A stretch of 6,252 bases of DNA from Beijerinckiaceae bacterium (GCA_027346205.1 DAIESR010000095.1:1-6252), one strand, 5' to 3'; positions 1 to 5,939 are shown, numbered from the stretch's first letter. Notes: generated by a model from the letters alone, not told the origin. Numbers and translations: made by a program.

Positions 1-29
1 GGCGTGGCAAGCGCCACAACACCGTGGCG
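1..29 (-). other. In-frame continuation of the MoxR frame beyond its stop codon
   Basis: Directly after the TAG at 32-30, the same minus-strand frame reads R-H-G-V-V-A-L-A-T-P to the window edge. MoxR proteins in this group commonly have, after the DGR...P segment, a stretch of the form S-x-x-D-V-V-A-L-A-x-P-V-L. Counting from the proline before the stop, the TAG sits at the usual serine and VVALA falls in register with no indel. A single TCG-to-TAG change would explain it. That alignment is from memory of the family, not a computed one. Confidence 0.5.
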
Positions 30-905
30 CTACGGCGACTGGCGCCCATCGACGAGCGCCCGAGCGCGGGTCGCAAGCATCAGAGCCTGGGCGGCGCGCG
101 GTCCCGGCCCCCAGGCGATCTGCTTGGTAATGGCGGGATCACCCTCGCCTGGCCGTGCGCCGCGCACGAGATCCAGAATCGATTCGATCACGGAATCGCC
201 AACCGGCAGGCGGCGCACGAGCCGTTGCGTCGCGATGAGATCCTCGGCGGTCATCGCCGGCTTCGGCGTCGCGCCTTGGTCGCCCGTCGTCTCGATGAGG
301 ATGCGCTTTTCGGCGGCACGGTCAGGATAGGTCACGTCGATCTGCATGAGGAAGCGATCGAGCTGCGCTTCGGGCAAAGGATAGGTACCCTCCTGTTCCA
401 GCGGATTCTGGGTCGCGAGCACATGGAAGGGATGCGGCAGATCATGACGCTCGCCAGCGACGGACACATGCTGTTCCTGCATGGCCTGCAAGAGCGCCGA
501 TTGCGTGCGCGGGCTCGCGCGGTTGATCTCATCGGCCATCAATAACTGCGCGAAAATCGGCCCTTTGACGAAACGGAACGCACGGCGATGATCAGCCGTC
601 TCCTCCAAGACTTCCGAGCCGAGAATATCGGCGGGCATCAGATCGTGCGTGAACTGCACCCGTCGGGCATCGAGGCCCAGCACCGTCCCCAAAGTCTCGA
701 CAAGCTTTGTCTTGGCCAGGCCCGGCACGCCGACCAACAAGCCGTGTCCGCCGGAGAGCAAAGTGACCAAAGCTTCTTCAACCACTTGCGGCTGCCCGAA
801 GATGACGGTGCCGATCGAGCTGCGCGCCGCAGCGACTCGATCGAGCGCCGCTTCCGCCGAACGCATGATCGCGGTCTCGATTGTGGTCGTATTGGCTTCG
901 GGCAT
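30..905 (-). CDS. MoxR-family AAA+ ATPase, C-terminally truncated by an in-frame TAG
   Basis: Cytoplasmic MoxR-type AAA+ ATPase of 291 residues. Such proteins act as chaperone-like ATPases that mature or activate partner complexes, often beside DUF58 and von Willebrand A-domain genes. Seen in the sequence: Walker A GVPGLAKT (residues 59-66), Walker B LLMADE (121-126) followed by the MoxR signature INRASPRTQSALLQAMQE, sensor 1 ATQN (164-167) with NPLEQEGTYPLPEAQLDRF, and sensor 2 GPGPRA (266-271). The ATG at 905-903 has a GAGG about 10 bases upstream and the N-terminus has the usual length. MoxR proteins normally run about 320-340 residues, so 30-50 residues of the C-terminal lid are missing. 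Reading on past the TAG (32-30) gives family-like sequence in the same frame, so this may be a nonsense mutation or sequence error rather than a natural end. All ATPase motifs precede the stop. The partner genes would lie left of the window. Family call very sure; functional state uncertain. Confidence 0.93.
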   Translation of the reverse strand: MPEANTTTIETAIMRSAEAALDRVAAARSSIGTVIFGQPQVVEEALVTLLSGGHGLLVGVPGLAKTKLVETLGTVLGLDARRVQFTHDLMPADILGSEVLEETADHRRAFRFVKGPIFAQLLMADEINRASPRTQSALLQAMQEQHVSVAGERHDLPHPFHVLATQNPLEQEGTYPLPEAQLDRFLMQIDVTYPDRAAEKRILIETTGDQGATPKPAMTAEDLIATQRLVRRLPVGDSVIESILDLVRGARPGEGDPAITKQIAWGPGPRAAQALMLATRARALVDGRQSP

Positions 906-1488
906 CAGGGACTCGCCTCATATCTCGGAGCAGAAATAGCGTTAAACCGCTCGGACTTCGATGATTGCAAAGGGATTAAATCGTTCCGAAGCCCGTATTG
1001 TCGATCCAACCGGCGCGAATTTCCAACGAATTCGAAATCAAAACCGGCGGACGCAGCCATATTCGGCGGGTCCTTCGGCGCGCGGGCTTCATCTTGGCCG
1101 GCGCGCGTAAAAATTCCAATACCGTCGCGATACATGCCGCCGGAGTATGGCTGAAGATGTGCCTTTTGGCGGCAAATCCAGGACAATCGGAGCGAAAAGG
1201 GCCGGAAGAATTGCCCCATGCTCATGTCGTCTATCTCATTCGCCGGATGCGTGCAAATGCCGCTTCGGCCAGCAAGTCGTTCCGATGAAAGCATCCCCTC
1301 TCAATGGAGTCGTTCTGCCGCCGAATATGTTCGACTTCGTTACCGAATTTCTTTTTTACGCCGCAACCTCGGAGATATTATCTCGTGAACTTGGCATTTC
1401 CTGAACTTGTGTTCGCCTCGCTTGTGTCAAAGCTGCGCCAGGGTGAAAGAATGACGGAACCATATAGCTGGCGGAACGCTTAAGTCCC
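906..1488. other. 583-base divergent intergenic region, no supported gene
   Basis: This region lies between the divergent moxR-like gene and the hybrid kinase gene and must hold both promoters. Open frames exist on both strands (one minus-strand frame spans 905-1294 and overlaps the moxR start as TGATG), but none gives a recognisable domain, a ribosome site or alphaproteobacterial-looking codon use. A perfect palindrome GAGATA-T-TATCTC at 1372-1384 lies about 105 bases before the kinase start and could be an operator. Two GGAAC boxes (1456-1460 and 1473-1477) resemble the -35 of EcfG-type stress promoters, but neither has a convincing -10. A T6 run at 1352-1357 has no clear stem in front of it. 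Confidence 0.6.
975..1004 (-). promoter_or_regulatory. Candidate sigma-70 promoter for the moxR-like gene
   Basis: On the minus strand, TCGACA (1004-999) and TTTAAT (980-975) are each one mismatch from TTGACA and TATAAT, with an 18-base spacer. Transcription would begin near 968 and leave a leader of about 60 bases before the ATG at 905. Found by eye only; such matches also arise by chance. Confidence 0.35.
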
Positions 1489-3351
1489 GTGTCAGCCGCG
1501 CGCTCAAAACCACTCGCTGCCCTTTATTGGAGCAGCATCGCCACCATCGCACTGGCGGCCATGCTACTCATTGGCACTTTCTGGCTTGCGGCGCGCACTC
1601 AATCCGAAGATCGATGGGTGCACCACACCCTTGACGTCCGCAACGAGATTTTCCGAATCCACACGCTCGTTCGACGCGCGGAATCGAATGCGCGCGCTTA
1701 TCTGCTTACCGGCGATGAGGCCTATCTCCAGCCCTACGAAAGCGGCAGCGCCACACTGCCCGCGGCGATCAATAAATTATCAGATCTCGTCGCCGACAAT
1801 CCGCGTCAACTACAAGCCCTCTCTCCATTGCGAGAGCTTACGTCAGCCAGACTGCTGGAGTTGCGCAACGCGATCGACAAAAGCCGACGCGGGCGCGCCA
1901 ACGCACCCCATGCGCAGAGCGAAACCAACACAGAATTGCGCTCGATGTACGAACTCCGTCACCTTCTGTTTTCGATGACGGATGAGGAGAATCGGCAGTT
2001 GAGCCTGCGGCTATCTCGCTGGGCGATGCTTGGCAAGCTCTCTCAGATCGGCGCCGGCATCTCCTTCTTACTTATCTGCGCCGTCGGCATTCTCGCCACC
2101 ATTCTCACCCGGCATTCCTTCGTGGAACTCGCGGCCGCGCGCGATCATCTGATGCTCACCAATCAGGAGCTGCTTGAGCAGATCAATCTGCGCGAGAGCG
2201 CCGAAAGCCAGTTGCGGCAGGCGCAGAAGATGGAAGCGATCGGCCAGCTCACCGGCGGCATAGCGCATGACTTCAACAATATGCTGGGCGTGATCTCGGG
2301 CAGCCTCGATCTGATCCAGCGCCGCGTCAGCAAGGGCGACTTCAAGATCGACCGTTTCATGGAGGCCGCTCTCAAGGCCAGTGAGCGCGCCGCCGCCCTG
2401 ACGCATCGCCTGCTCGCCTTCGCGCGGCAGCAGCCGCTCTCGCCCGAGCCTCTCGACGCCAACAAGATGATCGCCAATATGTCGGATCTCCTGCGCTCGA
2501 TTCTCGGCGATCACATCAGTATAGAGACGGTCTCGGCGGCTGGCCTGTGGCGGACCAAGGCCGATACGCATCAGCTAGAAAACGCGATCCTCAATGTCGC
2601 GATCAACGCGCGCGACGCCATGCAAGACGGCGGCAGGCTGACGATTGAGACCGCCAATGCCTATCTCGACGAGGCTTATCGCAAACAGCACGGCGAAGTG
2701 GGTGCTGGCCAATTCGTATTGATCGCCATCACCGACACCGGCATCGGCATGAAGCCGGAGACTGTCGCCCGGGCCTTCGATCCTTTCTTCACGACCAAGC
2801 CGGCCGGCGTCGGAACCGGTCTCGGGTTGAGCCAGGTCTATGGCTTCGTCAAACAGTCGAACGGCCACATCAACATCTATTCGGAGCCCAACTGCGGAAC
2901 GACGGTGAAAATCTATCTGCCGCGATTCATCGGCGATACGCAAGAGACGGCGCCTATGCAAGCGGCACCCATGCAGACGGGCAACGCCAGCGAGGTCATT
3001 CTCCTTGTTGAGGATGATCCGTTGATGCGCCGTCTCACCAGCGAGGCTTTGCATGAACTCGGCTATACCGTCTATGATAGCGAGAAGGCCTGTGATGCGC
3101 TCGTCATTCTGGCACATACGCCCGACGTCAAAATGCTGCTCACCGATGTCGTGATGCCTGAAATTAACGGGAAGAAGCTCGCCGACGAAGCCACGCGCCA
3201 GCGCCCGGACCTCAAAGTGCTTTTCACGACGGGCTACACGCCCAATGCCGCGGTCCATGGCGGCGTGCTCGATTCAGGCGTCCAATTCCTCGCCAAGCCG
3301 TTCACGCTCGAACAGCTCGCGGCCAAGGTGCGCAGCGTACTCGACGCATGA
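1489..3351 (+). CDS. CHASE3-type hybrid sensor histidine kinase with C-terminal receiver
   Basis: Inner-membrane hybrid histidine kinase of 620 residues. Order: TM1 (about 12-35), periplasmic helical CHASE3-like sensor (about 41-180, with ARAYLLTGDEAYL typical of the domain), TM2 (about 186-207), a short coiled linker, HisKA with H-box GQLTGGIAHDFNNML (phospho-acceptor H260), N-box with N369 and N373 followed by ARDAM, G1 DTGIGM (416-421), F-box FDPFFTTK (430-437), G2 GTGLGLS (442-448), then a receiver (about 502-618) with acidic pair D509/D510, phospho-acceptor D553 (LTDVVMP), T581 in TGY and K603 in AKPF. All catalytic residues are present, so autophosphorylation and internal relay to D553 are expected. 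The start is GTG at 1489; a TAG at 1465-1467 closes the frame upstream, and the next ATG (1561) would cut TM1. The ribosome site is poor. No DNA-binding regulator or HPt gene is visible beside it, so its output and signal are unknown. Confidence 0.93.
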   Translation: MSAARSKPLAALYWSSIATIALAAMLLIGTFWLAARTQSEDRWVHHTLDVRNEIFRIHTLVRRAESNARAYLLTGDEAYLQPYESGSATLPAAINKLSDLVADNPRQLQALSPLRELTSARLLELRNAIDKSRRGRANAPHAQSETNTELRSMYELRHLLFSMTDEENRQLSLRLSRWAMLGKLSQIGAGISFLLICAVGILATILTRHSFVELAAARDHLMLTNQELLEQINLRESAESQLRQAQKMEAIGQLTGGIAHDFNNMLGVISGSLDLIQRRVSKGDFKIDRFMEAALKASERAAALTHRLLAFARQQPLSPEPLDANKMIANMSDLLRSILGDHISIETVSAAGLWRTKADTHQLENAILNVAINARDAMQDGGRLTIETANAYLDEAYRKQHGEVGAGQFVLIAITDTGIGMKPETVARAFDPFFTTKPAGVGTGLGLSQVYGFVKQSNGHINIYSEPNCGTTVKIYLPRFIGDTQETAPMQAAPMQTGNASEVILLVEDDPLMRRLTSEALHELGYTVYDSEKACDALVILAHTPDVKMLLTDVVMPEINGKKLADEATRQRPDLKVLFTTGYTPNAAVHGGVLDSGVQFLAKPFTLEQLAAKVRSVLDA

Positions 3352-3453
3352 CTCTTTCGCCCGTCGATCTATACTGCCTATGGTTATGCCTGGATCTCGC
3401 CGCGATGATTGGATAAGCTGCCCTGGCCTCCACCTCTCGCGGGCCGCGACAGC

Positions 3454-3921
3454 ATGAGCTATGTGAAGCACATATTGCAGCCGGGCGAGAACGTGCTCGT
3501 CATCGGCCGATTGCATTGGATCCTCTATTGGCAAGCGATCTTCTGGTTTCTGTGCAGTGGGGGCGCCATGGCTGCCGCCGTCCATTTCCACGCCACGAAT
3601 TATCCTTGGATGATCGCCGTCGCGCTCGTGGCTTTGTGCCTGGTGTTCGCCTTGGTCGCCCTGGTCCATGCGTGGTGGCAGAGTTTCACGACCGAGATCG
3701 CCGTGACGAACCATCGCGTCATCTATAAGACCGGCTTCATCACCCGGCACACGGCCGAGATGAATATAGATAAGATCGAGTCCGTGGTCGTCGACCAATC
3801 GATTCTCGGCCGGCTTTTCGACTATGGCACGCTCGACATTCGTGGCACGGGTGCAAGCATCGAGCAGCTGACGCGCATCGCCCATGCGATCGAACTGCGC
3901 AATGCCATCACATCGAGATAG
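3454..3921 (+). CDS. Two-helix membrane protein with bacterial PH (bPH2/YdbS-like) domain
   Basis: Predicted inner-membrane protein of 155 residues. It has a short cytoplasmic start (MSYVKHILQPGENVL), two hydrophobic helices (about 22-44 and 50-75), then a cytoplasmic bacterial PH-like domain (about 78-150) with the run EIAVTNHRVIYKTGF, IDKIESVVVDQSILGRLF and YGTLDIRGTG typical of the family once called DUF304. Such proteins are widespread; their biochemical role is mostly unknown, though membrane-stress or assembly functions have been proposed. I chose the ATG at 3454 because relatives commonly begin MSYV; the frame also opens at TTG 3409, but the 15 extra residues (proline-rich) look unlike the family. 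Neither start has a good ribosome site. It lies about 100 bases after the kinase gene on the same strand with no obvious terminator between, so co-transcription is possible. A convergent repeat follows its stop. Confidence 0.85.
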   Translation: MSYVKHILQPGENVLVIGRLHWILYWQAIFWFLCSGGAMAAAVHFHATNYPWMIAVALVALCLVFALVALVHAWWQSFTTEIAVTNHRVIYKTGFITRHTAEMNIDKIESVVVDQSILGRLFDYGTLDIRGTGASIEQLTRIAHAIELRNAITSR

Positions 3922-3929
3922 TCAATTTG

Positions 3930-4013
3930 TCATGGCCGCGTTTGTCTCGGGTATCGCCATGATAAGGGTATGGAGTGCGGAAACATGAATGGCCGGGACA
4001 AGCCCGGCCATGA
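3930..4013. repeat. Degenerate 84-base dispersed-type inverted repeat between convergent genes
   Basis: The left arm 3930-3950 and right arm 3993-4013 are inverted copies that match at 18 of 21 positions by hand alignment. The right arm is also part of a perfect small hairpin, ATGGCCGGG (3989-3997), loop ACAAG, CCCGGCCAT (4003-4011). Its motif, GGCCGGGACAAGCCCGGCC, is a pattern often met in intergenic repeats of Bradyrhizobium-like alphaproteobacteria. The left arm has drifted more, consistent with an old copy. The position, 9 bases after the plus-strand PH gene and 33 bases past the end of the minus-strand gene, suggests it may also serve as a bidirectional terminator, though there is no U-run. 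Confidence 0.75.
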
Positions 4014-4046
4014 AGTTCGTTGCAGGATTCTGAGCTATCCCAATCC

Positions 4047-4361
4047 CTATTCGATGCCGCATTCGAAGGCGCGCTTGTTCCAGCTCTTGCGGAAGCGCTC
4101 CTCGATCGTAACCCGATCGCTGAGGCTGGGCTTTGCCGCTTCCATCGCGCCGCGCGCGACGGAGGCTTCCTCCGCCGTCAGTACGACCGGTCCGGCCATA
4201 AAGGCGGCATTCGGCAAGGCGAACAGGATCGCCTCTTTATTGGGATGGACTTTGACTTCGGTCAGCGTGTCCGCCACGGGCCTCCCGTCGACACAGACGC
4301 TGCCGTTGATGACCTCGACCTTACGGCCGTCGGATGTATTGCGAATGAAAACAGGTTCCAC
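4047..4361 (-). CDS. Small protein of unknown family, paralogue of the 4866-5180 gene
   Basis: A 104-residue, soluble, charged protein with no signal peptide or membrane segment; I do not recognise the family. Visible parts are a strand-rich start (EPVFIRNTSDGRKVEVINGSVCVDGRPVADTL), a central KEAILFALPNAAFMAGPVVL stretch, then a helical tail (EEASVARGAMEAAK; IEERFRKSWNKRAFECGIE). It matches the second copy at 92 of 104 positions. The start is GTG at 4361-4359: it has GAGGA seven bases upstream and lines up with the ATG of the paralogue, so the longer frame starting at 4472 is unlikely. Unlike its copy it carries a second cysteine near the C-terminus (C101, where the paralogue has M) besides the shared C23. 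The 504-base gap in front of it means it probably has its own promoter. Function unknown. Confidence 0.82.
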   Translation of the reverse strand: MEPVFIRNTSDGRKVEVINGSVCVDGRPVADTLTEVKVHPNKEAILFALPNAAFMAGPVVLTAEEASVARGAMEAAKPSLSDRVTIEERFRKSWNKRAFECGIE

Positions 4362-4368
4362 CTTTCGT

Positions 4369-4373
4369 TCCTC
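4369..4373 (-). promoter_or_regulatory. Ribosome binding site that fixes the GTG start of the 4047-4361 gene
   Basis: GAGGA on the minus strand with a 7-base spacer to GTG at 4361. The paralogue has AGGA at 5190-5187 with a 6-base spacer to its ATG. The two start sites are equivalent, although the upstream sequences are otherwise unrelated. Confidence 0.65.
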
Positions 4374-4417
4374 ACGATGGTTGCTGCTGACAATTGTGTA
4401 GACCAATCTCCAACTCT

Positions 4418-4442
4418 GTCGGACAGGAACAGCACGTCCGAC
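4418..4442. repeat. 7-base inverted repeat in the leader of the 4047-4361 gene
   Basis: GTCGGAC (4418-4424) and GTCCGAC (4436-4442) are exact inverted copies with an 11-base loop. The element sits 57-81 bases upstream of the GTG start and could be a hairpin or a binding site. Confidence 0.4.
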
Positions 4443-4466
4443 GCTGCGGGCCTCGCGCACAACTTC

Positions 4467-4490
4467 AATCACGCAGGATCATGCGTGATT
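4467..4490. repeat. Perfect 9-base inverted repeat upstream of the 4047-4361 gene
   Basis: AATCACGCA (4467-4475) and TGCGTGATT (4482-4490) are exact inverted copies with a 6-base centre. The element is 106-129 bases upstream of the GTG start. Its size and symmetry suit a dimeric regulator site, or an RNA hairpin if transcription starts further upstream. I do not recognise it as a known operator. Confidence 0.5.
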
Positions 4491-4865
4491 TGGGCAGGCG
4501 CGAAGTTCGTCTGGAACAGATTCAATAACCGCAACGCGGCTTTTCTGACAATAGGTTTTTGCTGCGGTCGCGCCGCTGCGGCCGGCCGTGATTAAGCGGC
4601 CCCTTCCCGTTGCCGCCCATCGGCGCTATCGGGGTTGTGCAACGCGCAAGCCACCGGCTTCATATAAGCACGTCCACACAAACAGCCGCGCCGTGCCGGG
4701 AATGCCTCGGCGCTGGCGGCTTTCAAAAGAATAAGCAATGGGTCGAGGCGACCTCCTGCGCAACCCCCGCAACAGGAGGCCGCTTGCCATCCGCGCCATA
4801 GATCTTCATCCGATGGCGGCGCGGGTGACGCAGAACTTAATAAAGGGTGAAAGGCGCAACGCGGC

Positions 4866-5180
4866 CTATTCGATACCCATTTCGAAGGCGCGCTTGTTCC
4901 AGCCCTTGCGGAAACGCTCTTCAATGCCGATCCGATCATTGAGGCCGGGCTTGGCCGCCTCCATCGCGCCACGCGCGACCGACGCCTCTTCCGCCGTCAG
5001 CGCGACCGGCCCCGCCATGAAGGCGGCATTCGGCAGAGCGAAGAGGATCGCCTCCTTGTTCGGATGAACCTTCACATCGGTGAGTGTTTCGGCGACGGGC
5101 CTTCCGTCGACGCACACATTGCCGTTGATGACTTCGATCTTGCGACCATCCGATGTGGTGCGAATGAAGACTGGTTCCAT
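4866..5180 (-). CDS. Small protein of unknown family, paralogue of the 4047-4361 gene
   Basis: A 104-residue soluble protein, the better placed of the two copies. It starts at ATG 5180-5178 with AGGA six bases upstream and follows the TPR gene on the same strand by 103 bases, so the two may share a transcript. It has the same parts as its copy: EPVFIRTTSDGRKIEVINGNVCVDGRPVAET, KEAILFALPNAAFMAGPVAL, and a basic/acidic helical C-terminus ending WNKRAFEMGIE. Differences from the copy are at residues 8, 15, 21, 31, 35, 60, 79, 81, 84, 85, 93 and 101, most of them conservative. The DNA differs at about 59 of 315 positions by hand count, largely at third codon positions, which indicates selection to keep the protein. 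No domain recognised; no transmembrane or export signal. Function unknown; a regulatory or adaptor role would be a guess. Confidence 0.85.
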   Translation of the reverse strand: MEPVFIRTTSDGRKIEVINGNVCVDGRPVAETLTDVKVHPNKEAILFALPNAAFMAGPVALTAEEASVARGAMEAAKPGLNDRIGIEERFRKGWNKRAFEMGIE

Positions 5181-5197
5181 CGTTCTTCCTTTCGGCC

Positions 5198-5226
5198 TTG
5201 CGTCTCTTCACAAGTCTTTGCGTCTC
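5198..5226. repeat. Short direct repeat upstream of the 4866-5180 gene
   Basis: TTGCGTCTC occurs at 5198-5206 and again at 5218-5226, a 20-base period (about two helical turns). On the minus strand these are GAGACGCAA boxes 18-46 bases ahead of the ATG. The spacing would suit tandem binding of a regulator on one face, but no consensus is recognised. Confidence 0.35.
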
Positions 5227-5283
5227 GAGTCCCTGTCTCCAACCTCGCGAGAAATCGCCGGAAGAACATAGACTATATCAAAA

Positions 5284-5787
5284 CTATCCGACCCCGGCGG
5301 ACAGCGCCGCGATGACGCTGCCGCCTACGGTTTCCATCGCGCCGAGATCGGCGAGCTTTTCGAGATAGCGCTGCGATTCCTTGCTTTCGTCGCGGCGCAG
5401 ATGAATGAAGGCCAAAGCCTTCATCGTATAAAGCGCGAAATGCCCGGGGCCATTCACGTCGTCGGAAATCTGCTCCGCCCGCCAAACCTGCCAATCCGGG
5501 TCCAGCCCGGCTTGGCGCGTGGCCTCGGCGAGCCCGGCGCGGGCGATCGCCACAGCCTCATCGAGATTGCCCTGATAAGTATGAATCTTATAGAGGCAAA
5601 GATAGGTCGGCAGCTGATCCGGGGCAAGCGCCAGCGCCTCGCGAAAAGCCTTGTCGGCAGCAGCGGGATCGCGGCGATAGAGCCCAACGCCACGCTGCAA
5701 AATCTCATTCACCTCCGGCAGAACCTCGCCAAAATTGATGAGTTCTTCGGTGACGCGGATCTTTGGCGAAGGTGTTTCTGGCTGCAT
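5284..5787 (-). CDS. Tetratricopeptide-repeat (TPR) protein
   Basis: Cytoplasmic 167-residue protein, mostly helical, with no signal peptide. TPR-like repeats are seen at about 33-57 (GVGLYRRDPAAADKAFREAL), 59-89 (LPTYLCLYKIHTYQGNLDEA, then VAIARAGLAEA) and a weaker third at about 115-149 (GHFALYTMKALAFIHLRR). TPR repeats form helical scaffolds for protein binding, so an adaptor role is expected; the partner is unknown. The N-terminus (KIRVTEELINFGEVLPEVNEIL) is outside the repeats and looks family-specific. The ATG at 5787 is the only reasonable start. Its ribosome site is weak: the nearest purine-rich block, AGGGAG at 5810-5805, is about 17 bases away. A sigma-54-type promoter lies just upstream (5839-5824), implying RpoN control. 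I have an unverified impression that similar TPR proteins occur in nitrogen-fixation regions of alphaproteobacteria; no nif gene is visible here. Two paralogous small genes follow on the same strand. Confidence 0.85.
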   Translation of the reverse strand: MQPETPSPKIRVTEELINFGEVLPEVNEILQRGVGLYRRDPAAADKAFREALALAPDQLPTYLCLYKIHTYQGNLDEAVAIARAGLAEATRQAGLDPDWQVWRAEQISDDVNGPGHFALYTMKALAFIHLRRDESKESQRYLEKLADLGAMETVGGSVIAALSAGVG

Positions 5788-5823
5788 GGCTCGTGTCGCT
5801 GAGACTCCCTGGACGCAGACTTA

Positions 5824-5839
5824 AGCAATATTGGAGCCA
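5824..5839 (-). promoter_or_regulatory. Sigma-54 (RpoN) -24/-12 promoter of the TPR gene
   Basis: The minus strand reads TGGCTCC-AATA-TTGCT. Against the consensus TGGCACG-N4-TTGCW it has the invariant GG (-24) and GC (-12) exactly 10 bases apart and misses only two positions. Transcription would start about 12 bases beyond the GC, near 5813, giving a leader of about 25 bases before the ATG at 5787. Location, strand and spacing all fit. Sigma-54 promoters need an upstream enhancer-binding protein; no exact NifA site (TGT-N10-ACA) was found in the 200 bases upstream. A perfect palindrome CTTGATCAAG (5840-5849) abuts the -24 box. Confidence 0.65.
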
Positions 5840-5939
5840 CTTGATCAAGCCGCACATGGCCTCGAAAGACCCCGCAGCACCATAGGCGCGATCCCCTCAG
5901 TTTCTTCGCCGATGCCGTGTCTTTGACGGAAATTAACTC

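Larger units (their letters stand above)
4362..4865. other. 504-base gap between the two paralogues, no supported gene
   Basis: No frame here looks coding; a minus-strand frame at 4592-4972 overlaps the neighbouring gene out of frame and has no family features. The gap is rich in inverted repeats: 4418-4442, 4467-4490, CCTCCTG (4752-4758) with CAGGAGG (4773-4779), and CCGCGCC (4791-4797) with GGCGCGG (4818-4824). The last two lie 42-115 bases downstream of the 4866-5180 gene and could form terminator-like stems, but no U-run follows closely. A weak minus-strand promoter could be TTGTCA (4551-4546) with TATTGA (4527-4522), 18 bases apart, ahead of the 4047-4361 gene. Confidence 0.55.

Noticed and set aside
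588..1154. Plus-strand open frames opposite and beyond the start of the moxR-like gene
   Set aside because: Mostly antisense to a well-supported ATPase gene, with no recognisable protein; typical GC-rich shadow frames.
905..1294. Minus-strand open frame of 129 codons whose stop overlaps the moxR-like ATG (TGATG)
   Set aside because: No ribosome site, no domain, irregular composition, and a candidate moxR promoter lies inside it; the overlap looks accidental.
1456..1480. EcfG-type promoter (GGAAC-N16-CGCT) ahead of the kinase
   Set aside because: The -10 does not match CGTT and transcription would start almost at the GTG; too weak to call.
3409..3453. TTG start adding 15 residues to the PH-domain protein
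   Set aside because: The added proline-rich stretch is unlike the family, whose members commonly begin MSYV as encoded at 3454.
2068..3885. Long minus-strand open frames opposite the kinase and PH genes
   Set aside because: They are antisense to intact domain-bearing genes and their translations have no family features.
4362..4472. 37-residue N-terminal extension of the 4047-4361 protein from a start at 4472
   Set aside because: The paralogue begins exactly at the later start, where both have a good ribosome site; the extension runs through two inverted repeats.
4529..4545. Small plus-strand terminator-like hairpin CCGC-AAC-GCGG followed by C and TTTT
   Set aside because: The stem has only four pairs and no plus-strand gene ends nearby.
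4592..4972. Minus-strand open frame between and over the paralogue genes
   Set aside because: It overlaps the well-supported 4866-5180 gene out of frame on the same strand and has a low-complexity, non-protein look.
5222..5238. Sigma-54-like GG-N10-GC upstream of the 4866-5180 gene
   Set aside because: Only the invariant pairs and a few bases match (AGGGAC...ACGCA); this level is expected by chance.
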